Source: CAWBOV01 sp963790525
GTDB lineage: Bacteria; Actinomycetota; Actinomycetes; Mycobacteriales; Jatrophihabitantaceae
DNA: 64,000 nt
Assembly (NCBI GenBank): GCA_963790525.1
Contig: CAWBOV010000005.1
Span: 62,001 to 126,000, forward strand
Reading direction: 5' to 3'
The notes beneath the pieces were generated by a model. That model ran no database searches and was not told where the DNA came from. It saw only the letters and a list, made by a program, of their open reading frames with translations. Positions 35,903 through 44,873 of the stretch are shown piece after piece (position 1 is the first letter of the stretch; every line of letters begins with the position of its first letter). A program made the translations under genes and the position numbers.

Positions 35903-36808
35903 GTGATCCACCCATGGGAAGTCGTCGCGGTGAGCTTGTGCTCCGCGTTCGCCTTCGCCGTGTCGTCCTCGCTGAAGCACGCCAGTGCCGGGCAGGTACC
36001 TGACGCCCTCGACCTGGCGCCGAGTGCCCTGGTCCGGTTCATCCGCGCGACACTCGCGCATCCGTTGTGGCTCGGTGGCGTGGTCGCCGATCTGGTCGGC
36101 CTGACGCTGCAGATCACCGCGTTGCATCTGGGTGCGCTGTCGCTCGTGCAGCCGTTGATGATCTCCGGGCTGCTGTTCGCGCTGCTGCTCAGGCACCGTC
36201 GAGCCGGCTTGAACGCGCGAGAGATCGGCTGGGCCAGCGTGCTGACGCTGGCTCTGATCGCCTTCGTCGCGCTGACCGGGACCCTGCATGCTGCCCCGGT
36301 CGCGACCGCGGACCGGATTCCTGCGGTCATCGCGGCGCTCATCGGCCTGGCGATCGTGGCTACGTGCATCGTCGTCGTCCGCTGCCGCAGGTCGACCGCC
36401 CAGAGCGCGGCCATCCTCGGGATCGCGGTCGGCGCAACGTACGCGACGACCGCTGCGCTGCTCAAGACCGCGACGCAGATCGCCACCGGAAACCCGTGGG
36501 CGCTTTTCAGCAGCTGGCAGCTCTACGCCGTGCTCGCCCTGGGAGCCATGGGTCTCGTCCTGAGCCAACTCGCGTTCCAGGCTGGACCGTTGTCCGCCAG
36601 CCTGCCGGCCACCGCCACCGTGGACCCCCTGCTGAGCGTGGTGATCGGCGTGGTGATCTACGACGAGCAGATCCGCCACGGCACCCGCGCCGGCCTGACC
36701 CTCGTCGCGCTGCTGGTCATTCTCGGCGTAGCCGTCGTTCAGCTCGTCCGCGCGAATCTCACGTCCCCGCCCCACCGGTCCGCCAACTTGACCGCGGTAG
36801 GTTCCTAG
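35903..36808 (+). CDS. DMT/EamA-like multi-span transporter
   Basis: This 301-residue protein has nine to ten hydrophobic spans in two homologous halves. The second half has GPLSASLPATATVDPLLSVVIGVVIYDEQI, the glutamate-containing motif seen in DMT and NIPA-like families. The first half begins HPWEVVAVSLCSAFAFAVSSSLKH. It is probably a small-molecule or cation permease. The substrate is not visible. It starts at GTG 35903. Confidence 0.8.
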   Translation: MIHPWEVVAVSLCSAFAFAVSSSLKHASAGQVPDALDLAPSALVRFIRATLAHPLWLGGVVADLVGLTLQITALHLGALSLVQPLMISGLLFALLLRHRRAGLNAREIGWASVLTLALIAFVALTGTLHAAPVATADRIPAVIAALIGLAIVATCIVVVRCRRSTAQSAAILGIAVGATYATTAALLKTATQIATGNPWALFSSWQLYAVLALGAMGLVLSQLAFQAGPLSASLPATATVDPLLSVVIGVVIYDEQIRHGTRAGLTLVALLVILGVAVVQLVRANLTSPPHRSANLTAVGS

Positions 36809-36916
36809 ATGCAGGCGCTGCGGGGACCCGGGGCTGCCGGATCGCCGACGGGGTCCTGATTCACCAAGCCAGGTGCAGGTAGGTGGGTCACCGACCCGGA
36901 CCGGACGGCGGAGACG

Positions 36917-37771
36917 ATGACCGACTCTCCCGCGATGATTCGCGAGGTGCGGCACGCCGGTAACACGCTCTCCTACCGCCGGGCCGGGCCCGTGGACGGA
37001 CCGGTGGTGTTGCTGGTACACGGACTCGCATCGGATCGATCGACGTGGGACCGCGTGATCGACGGACTCGCCTCCAGCGGTATCAGGGTGCTGGCGCCCG
37101 ACCTGCTCGGCCACGGTAGCTCGGACAAGCCGATCGATGGCTACACGCTGGAGACGTTCGCCGCGAGCCTCGCATCGCTGTTGCGGGCCGAAGGAGTCGC
37201 GGCCGCGACCGTCGTCGGCCATTCCTTCGGTGGCGCGGTGGCCATGCAGCTGTCGCACGACAGACCCGAGCTGGTGTCGAGACTGGTGCTGGTGTCCGCC
37301 GGAGGACTCGGGCGCCGTGTTCACCCTGTCCTGCGCGCGGCGACCCTTCCGGGCGCGCAGACCCTCGTCAGGGTGATCGTCAATCGGCGCACGTCCACGA
37401 TCTACCGCGCCAAGCGGTTGCATCGATCGCTGCGCCTCAGTCCTGACGTCATCGCCAACCTCGGCCGGGCCGGTCGCGGGCTGTCCTCGCCCGCGAGCCG
37501 GGCGGCGTTCTTCGCGACGCTGCGGATGGCCATCTCGCCCGGTGGCCAGCGGGGCTCGATGCTCGATCTGGACTACGTGTCCCTGGACCTGCCGACTCTC
37601 ATCGTGTGGTCCGAGCGCGATCCCGTCGTGCCTTCCGCCCACGCCCACGACACCCATGCGCATCTGACCAACAGCCGCCTGGAGATCTTTCACGGCTCGA
37701 CCCATCAGCCCCATCACCACTCGCACGAACGGTTCGTCGCGCTGCTCAACGACTTCATCGCGACGACCTGA
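36917..37771 (+). CDS. Alpha/beta-fold hydrolase
   Basis: This 284-residue hydrolase has LVHGLASDRSTW (oxyanion region), VVGHSFGGAVAMQL (nucleophile Ser in GHSFGG), IVWSERDPVVP (acid Asp) and a catalytic His in HGSTHQPHHHSHERF. A helical cap of about 70 basic residues lies between the nucleophile and acid. The closest style is the lipase/esterase-epoxide hydrolase clan without a defined substrate. Confidence 0.88.
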   Translation: MTDSPAMIREVRHAGNTLSYRRAGPVDGPVVLLVHGLASDRSTWDRVIDGLASSGIRVLAPDLLGHGSSDKPIDGYTLETFAASLASLLRAEGVAAATVVGHSFGGAVAMQLSHDRPELVSRLVLVSAGGLGRRVHPVLRAATLPGAQTLVRVIVNRRTSTIYRAKRLHRSLRLSPDVIANLGRAGRGLSSPASRAAFFATLRMAISPGGQRGSMLDLDYVSLDLPTLIVWSERDPVVPSAHAHDTHAHLTNSRLEIFHGSTHQPHHHSHERFVALLNDFIATT

Positions 37772-37849
37772 GAGCCGCCTGCGCCCATCCGGGCGGAGTC
37801 GCTTCGGATACAGCGCGCGGGGTCGGCGCTCGCGTGACAGGGTGGTGGC

Positions 37850-38356
37850 ATGGCTGCCGACATCACCGCCCTCATCATGGACGACCACGAATGGTTTCGA
37901 CGTCAGTTCGCGGCACTCGACGATGCCCAGACGGCGGAGGAGCTGGCCGCGATCTGGGAGCCGCTCGCGACCAAGCTCGACGTCCACGCCGACGCCGAGG
38001 AGGCGATCTTCTACCCGCGACTTCTTCGCAAGGGCGATGACGACGCCGAGGAGGAGACCGAGGACGCGGTCGGTGACCACAACAAGATTCGCGAGGCGGT
38101 GGCGGACGCCCGTGCCTGCACCGTGGGCGGACACGAGTGGTACGAGGCCGTAGGGCGGGCCCGTAAGGAGAACAGCGAGCATCTTGCGGAGGAGGAGGAC
38201 GAGGGGCTGCCGAACTTTCGCAAGCACGCCGACGCCGCGCTTCGTGCTCAGCTGGCCGGGGAATGGCTCGACTTCTACGCCGCGCATCGTGACGGACAGG
38301 GCGTGACCGGTGACGATGTCGACCCTGAGCAGTACATCGAAGACCTCTCCGGCTGA
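37850..38356 (+). CDS. Hemerythrin HHE-domain protein
   Basis: This 168-residue four-helix protein has repeated His/Glu iron ligands: MDDHEWFRRQF, DVHADAEEAIFYP, VGDHNKIREAV and EEEDEGLPNFRKHAD. It should bind a di-iron centre and sense or bind O2, NO or peroxide. The C-terminus is acidic. It ends 14 bp before the convergent tadC stop, at the right boundary of the block that splits the tad locus. Confidence 0.9.
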   Translation: MAADITALIMDDHEWFRRQFAALDDAQTAEELAAIWEPLATKLDVHADAEEAIFYPRLLRKGDDDAEEETEDAVGDHNKIREAVADARACTVGGHEWYEAVGRARKENSEHLAEEEDEGLPNFRKHADAALRAQLAGEWLDFYAAHRDGQGVTGDDVDPEQYIEDLSG

Positions 38357-38370
38357 CATCGGGTCGCAGC

Positions 38371-39159
38371 TCATCGGGTCACCCCGGTCAGGACGTCCCC
38401 CGCGATTCCGATCACGACCGGGACGATCCCGATGAGCACGAACGCCGGCAGGAAGCACAGGCCGAGCGGAAGCAGGGCGAACACGCCGACCCGCTGAGCC
38501 CTGGCGACGTCGTCTGCGCGCAGCCGCTCTCGCAATGACTGTGCTTGGCGCTCCAAGCCGTCCGCCAACCGCACGCCGCTGTCGGCTGACCGGATCGCGA
38601 CGAGTGCCAACGGCTCCAACTCGCGCGGCGCGTCCGACCACGCCTCCTCCGGTGGCGCGCCCAGTCTGAGCAGCGCGTCCACCCGGTCCAGGCTCGGTTG
38701 CAGCGATTCGGGCGCGCTCGGCGCGACGCAGGACAGCGCCAGCACGAGCGGCGCTCCGGCCCGGAGCGCGGCGGCAACCAGGTCGAGCATGATCGGGATG
38801 CGCGAGCGATCAGCCCGGGTGACAGGCGATTCTGCAGCGATCACCAACCGGACAGCGATCCACGCGAAAAGAGCGGCAAGGGCTGCGCTGACGACTCCCG
38901 TGGCCCCGAGGCCCAGGAGAACGCCCGTGCCGGATCCGGCCAGGGCAGCTGCCAGCAACTCCAGCGGAGGTCGTTTGCGCGCCCGACGATCGCCCGGACC
39001 CGACTCGGCTCCATGCGGGCCAGGCGCGAGCGATGAGTGCCTTCCGGACGCAACCAACTGCCGGGCGCGCGTGTGCGTGCCGAGCTCGCGATGTCGGCCA
39101 CGGCCGATCATCGTGACGGCGGCCGCCACTCCCACCCAGCACACGACGTCCGTGCTCAC
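38371..39159 (-). CDS. TadC-like inner-membrane pilus assembly protein
   Basis: This 262-residue type II secretion F-domain protein starts at GTG 39159, overlapping the tadB-like stop. Membrane segments lie near residues 65-110 and at the C-terminus (VGVFALLPLGLCFLPAFVLIGIVPVVIG). Between them is a cytoplasmic helical F domain (MLDLVAAALRAGAPLVLAL). With TadB it forms the membrane platform for Flp pilus assembly, equivalent by order to Rv3657c. Confidence 0.83.
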   Translation of the reverse strand: MSTDVVCWVGVAAAVTMIGRGRHRELGTHTRARQLVASGRHSSLAPGPHGAESGPGDRRARKRPPLELLAAALAGSGTGVLLGLGATGVVSAALAALFAWIAVRLVIAAESPVTRADRSRIPIMLDLVAAALRAGAPLVLALSCVAPSAPESLQPSLDRVDALLRLGAPPEEAWSDAPRELEPLALVAIRSADSGVRLADGLERQAQSLRERLRADDVARAQRVGVFALLPLGLCFLPAFVLIGIVPVVIGIAGDVLTGVTR

Positions 39160-40046
39160 GGCCGTTCGGCCCGACGAATGAGATACCGGATCCAGACCAC
39201 ACCGGCTGCGTCGGCGCACACCCCGGCGAGCAGCACCACGGATCCCCTGTCCGAGCCCACGAGGAACGGGACCGGCCGCGCACCCATCGCCGTGCCGAGC
39301 GCGAGCCCGAGGCCGGGCAGCGCCGCGAGCAGGCCGGCTGATGATCGCGGCCCGGCCAGCGCCGCAGCGGCGTCTCGCGACCGAGCGGCGCGCAACTCGG
39401 CGTCCTTGCGCACTTTGCCGACCACACCCGCCAGGGGAGCTCCACAGACCGCGCGGACCCGCCACGCCGACGCCAGCGCGAGCAGATCCGTCTCCCCCGG
39501 CTTCGCAGAGGTTGTGCTCGCGCCGCCTGCAATCCGTGTGGCAGTCGTCGCCAACGAGGCTCCGACGTCACCCCCGAGCGCGGCGACCGATCCCGCCGCG
39601 AGCAGTGTGTCGCGGTTCGAGGTGGTCACCTGAGCAGCGGCACGCAGCGCGTCGCACTCCCGGGCACCGATTGCGAGCTCTGCCTCGAGCAGCTGCAGCG
39701 CGATGTGCAGTGACTCCTCGTCGCGCCGCCGCCGGGCTGACAACAACCGATCGCGGATGCCCGACAGCGTGATCCACAGGAGGACGGCTCCCGCGACCCC
39801 CAGGGACAGACGCCCGGCGGCGACACCGAGACCACCCACTGACGCGGCCGCAACGTGCGGCCAGAGCCGAGCGTTGCGCACGAACGGGGCCGGCCGGTAC
39901 GAGGCCCCGACAGGCCCGCCGAGACGTGTGCGCGAGCGCAGCAGCGTTACCGCTCGGGCACGGACCCCCGGTAGCCGGACGGAAACGCGGCCGGGGAGCG
40001 GCATCGCCAGCACGACGGCGGCGGCCGCCAGCCACAACGCGCTCAT
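39156..40046 (-). CDS. TadB-like inner-membrane pilus assembly protein
   Basis: This 296-residue F-domain membrane protein starts at ATG 40046. An N-terminal membrane anchor (ALWLAAAAVVLAMPL) is followed by a basic loop, a helical domain with LLEAELAIGARECDALRAAA, and C-terminal spans (AALPGLGLALGTAMG and VVLLAGVCADAAGVVWI). It is equivalent to Rv3658c. It overlaps tadC by four bases and follows tadA by 79 bp. Confidence 0.83.
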   Translation of the reverse strand: MSALWLAAAAVVLAMPLPGRVSVRLPGVRARAVTLLRSRTRLGGPVGASYRPAPFVRNARLWPHVAAASVGGLGVAAGRLSLGVAGAVLLWITLSGIRDRLLSARRRRDEESLHIALQLLEAELAIGARECDALRAAAQVTTSNRDTLLAAGSVAALGGDVGASLATTATRIAGGASTTSAKPGETDLLALASAWRVRAVCGAPLAGVVGKVRKDAELRAARSRDAAAALAGPRSSAGLLAALPGLGLALGTAMGARPVPFLVGSDRGSVVLLAGVCADAAGVVWIRYLIRRAERP

Positions 40047-40125
40047 CCTCGCGCCCCGCGCACACGTGACGGCGCCGCGCCGAGCAACGCCCACCCGCCG
40101 CTCCGCTGTGGGCCCCCCACGCGCT

Positions 40126-41298
40126 TCATGCCGTCGCCGCCGGCTCGGATCGCACGCCGCGCGAGCGCAGCATCGACTCGATCTCCGACGCTCCGTCGAG
40201 GAAACCCGAGCGCCTTGTCCAGACGGTGTGCACCTCGAGCGGACCCCACTCGGCGCGCGAGCGGTGGAATACCCCGATCGCGGTCAGCTCGCGCCGTCCA
40301 CCCGCCATGCGCTCGAGATGCAGCACCACGTCCAAGGCTGCTGCAGCCTGACCGGCGACGGCCGCACGGTCCAGTCCCCCGAGTGAGCCGAGTGCCTCCA
40401 GCCTCGCCGGTAGCTCGTCGATGCCGTTGGCGTGCACCGTCGCGCCCCCACCGGAATGCCCGGTGTTGAGAGCCGCCAGGAGCTCGACGATCTCCGCGCC
40501 GCGGAACTCGCCGACGACGACGCGATCGGGGCGCATGCGCAGGGACAGTCTGACCAGATCGCGCAGCGTGACGACGCCTGCTCCCTCGACGTTGGCCGTC
40601 CGCGCCAACAGGCGCACGACGTGCGGATGATCGATGCTCAGCTCGGCGGCGTCCTCGATGACGACCACTCGCTGGTCGGCCGGGACGAGGCCGAGCAACG
40701 CCGCGAGGACAGTCGTCTTGCCGGTCCCGGTGCCACCGCTGATCAGGAACGCAAGCCGCGCCGCCACGACCGCTCGCAGCAGCGGCGCGATCTCCCGGCT
40801 GACCGTCCCGGCGGCCAGCAACGCGGCGAAGTCGAGACGGCGCCGGGCCAGAACGCGCAGCGACAGCGTGGTGTGCTCCGCGAGCGGGGGGAGGACGGCG
40901 TGCAACCGGGTCCCGTCCGGCAGATGAGCATCGACGAAAGGCGACGCGTCATCCAGGCGCCGCCCGGCCGCCGTGGCAAGGCGGCAGGCCAGTGATCGGA
41001 CCTCCGCCTCGGACGCGAAGGCGACGTCGGCGCGCTCCATCCCGCGGCCGCGATCGAGCCAGATCTCGGCGGGGGCGTTGACGAGCACATCGGTGACATC
41101 GGGCAGTTCGAGCAACCCCTCCAACGGTCCGGCACCGCGCAGCTGCGCCGACGCCTCGCGGTCCCATCTCGCCAGTACCGCGTCGTCGGCGACCAGATTG
41201 GCTTCGCGCTGAACCGCCCGCAGCGCGACGCCGACATCGCCGGGCTCCACTGCGATGCGACGCCGCAGTTCGGCGAGCAACGGAGGTGACGAGGTCAT
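40126..41298 (-). CDS. tadA: TadA-type secretion/pilus ATPase
   Basis: This 390-residue VirB11/GspE-family ATPase powers pilus assembly. The N-terminal domain has PDVTDVLVNAPAEIWLDRG. Walker A is ISGGTGTGKTT, the Asp box is VVIEDAAEL, Walker B is RMRPDRVVVGEFRG, and the His box is ATVHANG. Length and motif order match actinobacterial TadA (Rv3659c). Its start overlaps the ssd stop by four bases. Confidence 0.93.
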   Translation of the reverse strand: MTSSPPLLAELRRRIAVEPGDVGVALRAVQREANLVADDAVLARWDREASAQLRGAGPLEGLLELPDVTDVLVNAPAEIWLDRGRGMERADVAFASEAEVRSLACRLATAAGRRLDDASPFVDAHLPDGTRLHAVLPPLAEHTTLSLRVLARRRLDFAALLAAGTVSREIAPLLRAVVAARLAFLISGGTGTGKTTVLAALLGLVPADQRVVVIEDAAELSIDHPHVVRLLARTANVEGAGVVTLRDLVRLSLRMRPDRVVVGEFRGAEIVELLAALNTGHSGGGATVHANGIDELPARLEALGSLGGLDRAAVAGQAAAALDVVLHLERMAGGRRELTAIGVFHRSRAEWGPLEVHTVWTRRSGFLDGASEIESMLRSRGVRSEPAATA

Positions 41299-42044
41299 CG
41301 TCGTGCGCCCGTCGGTGCAGGGACGCCGGCAAGTGCGTCTGCAGTGTGCAGGACATCATCGAGCAAGCGCCGCGTCTGTCTGCCCACCCGCCCGATCTGA
41401 ACTCCGGTGTCGCGGGCGGCCGCCAGGCCACGGTCGCGGCCGAGTGTTCCGGCGAGCGGCAGCTCGAGAATCGCGGCGATCCGCCCGGGCGCCACCACGT
41501 GTTCGTCCGGGCGGACGACGAGCTGCCACTCCCCTCCGAAGGCGCCTTCCGCGCCGATCAGTCCTACGGCCGCGGCACTCGCGGCGACCGCCTGTATCCG
41601 GCCCAGCACGACCAGAACGACTGCAGTCGCCTCGGCAAGGGCGGCAGTGCGCGCGGGGGTGGGGGACCGCCCGAGATCGATCACGACCGGTCCCAACTCG
41701 CGGGCGGATGAGATCACCGACCAGACCGCGTCGCCGTCCGGCAACGTCGGGGAATCGCAGGCGAGGAAGAGCGCCTCTCCCCATCGCGGAAGGCCCTCGG
41801 CGAGCTGGGCGGGATCGAGCCGATCGCCCGACACGTGCAGCCCCGACCATCTGGCGCCGACGGCATCCTCGGCGCCCAGGGCGACATCGATGCCCCCACC
41901 GATCGCGTCGAGGTCGATCAGCACCGCGACCTGATCCGTACGCGCCGCGCTCGCCGCGAGCGCCGCCGAGAAGGTGGTGGCTCCGGCGCCGCCGCAACCG
42001 CCCAGGACCCCGACGACCGGGTTCGCGTATCGACTGTGTCTCAT
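41295..42044 (-). CDS. ssd: Ssd/CpaE-like MinD-family protein
   Basis: This 249-residue ParA/MinD-fold protein is related to mycobacterial Ssd (septum-site determining, Rv3660c) and CpaE. The nucleotide loop reads GGCGGAGATTF, which lacks the Lys of the canonical KGGxGKT and is a variant P-loop, so it may bind nucleotide weakly or act as a pseudo-ATPase. VLIDLDAIGGGIDVALG and VVIDLGRSPT are the switch regions. It is the first gene of the ssd-tadABC operon and probably positions the pilus machine. ATG 42044 is chosen; an upstream ATG would add about 24 unsupported residues. Confidence 0.85.
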   Translation of the reverse strand: MRHSRYANPVVGVLGGCGGAGATTFSAALAASAARTDQVAVLIDLDAIGGGIDVALGAEDAVGARWSGLHVSGDRLDPAQLAEGLPRWGEALFLACDSPTLPDGDAVWSVISSARELGPVVIDLGRSPTPARTAALAEATAVVLVVLGRIQAVAASAAAVGLIGAEGAFGGEWQLVVRPDEHVVAPGRIAAILELPLAGTLGRDRGLAAARDTGVQIGRVGRQTRRLLDDVLHTADALAGVPAPTGARR

Positions 42045-42091
42045 GCGCCCACGATCGGACGCGGGCCCGACGTGCGGCCACGCCTGACCGC

Positions 42092-42125
42092 GATCTGTGG
42101 ACAACCACGGCGTCATCCACAGGCC
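42092..42125. repeat. DnaA-box-like inverted pair, copy B (upstream of ssd)
   Basis: GATCTGTGGACA and TCCACAGGCC, identical to the arms at 20229-20263, enclose a 12-base spacer. TGTGGACAA here is a perfect reverse actinobacterial DnaA box, and TCATCCACA opposite is a near match. It lies 48 bp before the ssd start, between ssd and the divergent phosphatase gene. Confidence 0.7.
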
Positions 42126-42224
42126 CTTGCGATCATCGCCCAGGACCCTGTCTGCTTGACCGGTGCCGGCAATCCGACCTCAACGGCGCGGACGGGATGC
42201 CGACTCGCCGTATTGTCGAGACCG

Positions 42225-43018
42225 TGCCAGGTGCTGCAGCATTCTTCGATCTCGACAAGACGATCATCGCCAAGTCGAGCACGCTTGGCGTTCGGTCGTC
42301 CGTTCTTCCAGGGCGGTCTGATCAACCGCCGGACGGTGGTGCGCAGCGCGTATGCCCAGTTCGTCTTCGCCCTCTCCGGGGCCGACGAGGACCAGATGGA
42401 CCGCATGCGCGACTACCTCACCGGCATGTGCTCGGGATGGGACGTCGCAGCAGATCCGCGACATCGTCACCGAGACGCTGCACGAGATCATCGACCCGAT
42501 CGTCTACGACGAGGCGGTCGAGCTCATCGAGGAGCACAAGGCCGAGGCCGCGACGTGGTCATCGTCTCGCTCCTCGGGGCAGGAGGTGGTCGAGCCGATC
42601 GGCGAGATGGTCGGCGCCGACGACTGCATCGCCACCCGATGGTCGATCGAGGACGGCAAGTACACCGGCGAGATCGAGTTCTACGCCTACGGCCCGCACA
42701 AGGCGGAGGCCATCCGGACGCTGGCCGCCGAGCGCGGCTACGACCTGGGCGAGTGTTACGCCTACTCCGACTCGATCACCGACCTGCCGATGCTGCGAGG
42801 CGGTCGGGCACCCGTTCGCGGTCAACCCCGACCGGGCGCTGCGCAAGGAGGCGCACGCGCGCGGCTGGCCGGTTCTGGCGTTCTCCAACGCCGTTCCGCT
42901 ACGGGCACGGCTGTCGGATCTTCGACCACCGCATCCTGGCCTCACGGCAGGCATCGCCGTCGCCGGGACAGCGGTGGCGGGGGCGGCCTGGATGGCGAGC
43001 AGACGACGCCGTTCCTGA
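42225..43018 (+). CDS. HAD-IB family phosphatase (SerB-like), broken by several indels
   Basis: Frame-corrected, the protein begins AAFFDLDKTIIAKSS (nucleophile Asp, motif I). It contains RDVVIVS-SSG (motif II region) and GYDLGECYAYSDSITDLPML (motif IV), and ends in a short membrane-like segment GIAVAGTAVAGAAW. It is equivalent to Rv3661, which also faces ssd. The frame changes near 42285 (extra T), 42447 (extra G), 42547 (missing base), 42570 (extra C) and 42796 (extra C). Each side continues conserved sequence, so sequence error is likelier than decay. GTG 42225 is the probable start. ATG 42198 is possible. Confidence 0.8.
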
Positions 43019-43408
43019 TCGTCAGCGAGCGCGTCCGCAAGCCCGCAGGCGAGAGGGAATCTCGTAACGATTGCCGAGAAACCCTTGCGCTATCGGCCAA
43101 CGGGGTGTGAACTCAATCACATCGCACCTCCGAGGTGCCTATGGCGGTCCAGCCCCCAGTACCTCGGAAGCGAGACGGACACCGAGCACCCACGCGGCGA
43201 CCCAGCCACGCGACAGGCTAGGCAGCACGGACTGGTCTCCAGACCGGCTACGCCTTAGAGGAGCACGCCTGGTAACTCGAGCGATCCGCCGCGACGGCGT
43301 CATGGCTGCTGGTTCACACCACGGCTCTGGCGCCGTCGGTCTGTCCGCGCGGAGCGAACCCCGCACTCCCGGCGCAGGTGCCCGGGTGGGCGCCGTGCGT
43401 CAGAACGG
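43019..43408. other. 390-bp non-coding region between convergent genes with several dyads
   Basis: I see no convincing gene here. It contains a 15-base palindrome with 7-bp arms, GCACCTC-C-GAGGTGC (43124-43138), a CTCGG...CCGAG pair shortly after it, and GGTCT-CC-AGACC (43234-43245). Codon-position GC bias is weak. It could hold a structured RNA or terminators for the two converging genes. Actinobacterial 6C RNA occurs near this locus in relatives, but I do not find its C-rich loops. Confidence 0.4.
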
Positions 43409-44713
43409 TCAACCGCTGACGGAGGCCCGGGTCGCCGCTCCTCTGGCAGTGACGACACGCGAGACCATGAGGATCGCGAGTCCGGACAGCCCGAGTCCGA
43501 CGCCCACCCACGCCGGCGAGGTCCAGCCGAAACCGGCTGCGATCACCAGGCCGCCGAGCCAGGCGCCGAGGGCGTTGCCCATGTTGAGCGCGGCGTGGTT
43601 CAACGAGGCGGCCAGAGTCTGTGCGTCTCCGGCAACGTCCATCAGCCGCGCCTGCAGCGAAATGATCACCGTGGTTGCGACCAGCGACAGGAAGAAGAAG
43701 TCAGCCGTTGCCGAGATCGGGTTGTGCGCAGCCATGGGGAACAGGGCCAGCAGGATCACCAAGCCGGCGATTCCGCCCACCATGACGCGTTCGCCGAGCC
43801 GATCGACGAGGCGGGCGCCGCCGATGTTGCCGGAGACCATGCCGAGTCCGTAGATGGCCAGGACGATCGGGACCTTGTCGATGCCGAGGCCCGCGACGTG
43901 CACGAGAGTGGGGGTGACATAGCTGTAGACCGCGAACATCCCGCCGAAGCCGACGGTGCCGACCGCCAGGGTGACGAGGACCTGCGGAGATCGCAGCGCG
44001 CCGAGTTCGCGGGTGTAGGAAGCCTCGGTGACGACGGGCATCCGCGGAGCGAAGAGCAGCAGCGCCAGGATCGTGGTGAGTCCCACCGCGACGACGCTCC
44101 AGTAGGCCGAGTGCCAGCCGTAGTGCTGACCGAGGAAGGTCGCGAACGGCACGCCGGCGACGTTGGCCACCGACAACCCGAGCATGACCCCGCCGACGGC
44201 CTGCGCGCGCTTGTTCGGTGGGACGAGCGACGCCGCCACCAGGCTGGCCACCCCGAAGTACGCGCCGTGCGGCAGGCCCGCGGCGAAGCGCGCGACCACG
44301 AGCGGCCCGTAGGAGTTGCTCAGCGCACTCGCACCGTTGCCGAGGACGAACGCGGCCATCAGCGCCATCAGCAGGGTCCGGCGGGACAGTCGGGCGCCGA
44401 ACACCGCGATGATCGGGGCACCGACGACGACGCCCAGCGCGTAGGCGGAGATCAGATGGCCGGCCTTGGGAACGGAGACACCGATGCCCGTCGCGATGTT
44501 GGGAAGCAGCCCCATGGTCACGAACTCGGTGGTGCCGATGCCGAAGCCACCGAGCGCCAGCGCGACGATGATGACCCATACCGGAACGCGCGGCTTGTCA
44601 GCGACGGTCACCGGCTCGGCAGGCTCCTGGTCGACGGAGGGCGTCCCATCGATCTGTGGCGCCTTCTCCCCCGCTGCGCGCATGTCGCCTGAGCGTGATC
44701 CGACGGTGGTCAT
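43409..44713 (-). CDS. MFS transporter, DHA1 (AraJ/arabinose-efflux-like) family
   Basis: This 434-residue, 12-span permease starts at ATG 44713 with a hydrophilic N-terminal tail of about 45 residues. GGFGIGTTEFVTMGLLPNIA is the DHA1 signature. ISAYALGVVVGAPIIA and RLSRRTLLMALM are motif A, and GLPHGAYFGVASLVAASLV is a family block. It probably exports drugs or sugars by proton antiport. Its frame is intact although neighbours on both sides show indels. Confidence 0.9.
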   Translation of the reverse strand: MTTVGSRSGDMRAAGEKAPQIDGTPSVDQEPAEPVTVADKPRVPVWVIIVALALGGFGIGTTEFVTMGLLPNIATGIGVSVPKAGHLISAYALGVVVGAPIIAVFGARLSRRTLLMALMAAFVLGNGASALSNSYGPLVVARFAAGLPHGAYFGVASLVAASLVPPNKRAQAVGGVMLGLSVANVAGVPFATFLGQHYGWHSAYWSVVAVGLTTILALLLFAPRMPVVTEASYTRELGALRSPQVLVTLAVGTVGFGGMFAVYSYVTPTLVHVAGLGIDKVPIVLAIYGLGMVSGNIGGARLVDRLGERVMVGGIAGLVILLALFPMAAHNPISATADFFFLSLVATTVIISLQARLMDVAGDAQTLAASLNHAALNMGNALGAWLGGLVIAAGFGWTSPAWVGVGLGLSGLAILMVSRVVTARGAATRASVSG

Positions 44714-44873
44714 CGACGCGTCACCTCCACTGTGTCGCGAACGAGAACCATCATCTCCAACTCCTACGGGACGAGACCTGACGAGCGCCGATTTCCGGAC
44801 GTAACAACCAGCCGCTCGACATTCTTCCGTATCGATCAAGAACCGCGCACGGGGGTCGTGACGGGGCGCGCGG

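Noticed and set aside
35612..38641. Upstream extension of the minus-strand membrane protein frame across three plus-strand genes
   Set aside because: The extension is antisense to the DMT, hydrolase and hemerythrin genes, and a good start with ribosome-binding site exists at 35611.
42045..42224. 6C small RNA between ssd and the HAD gene
   Set aside because: No run of six cytosines in hairpin loops on either strand.
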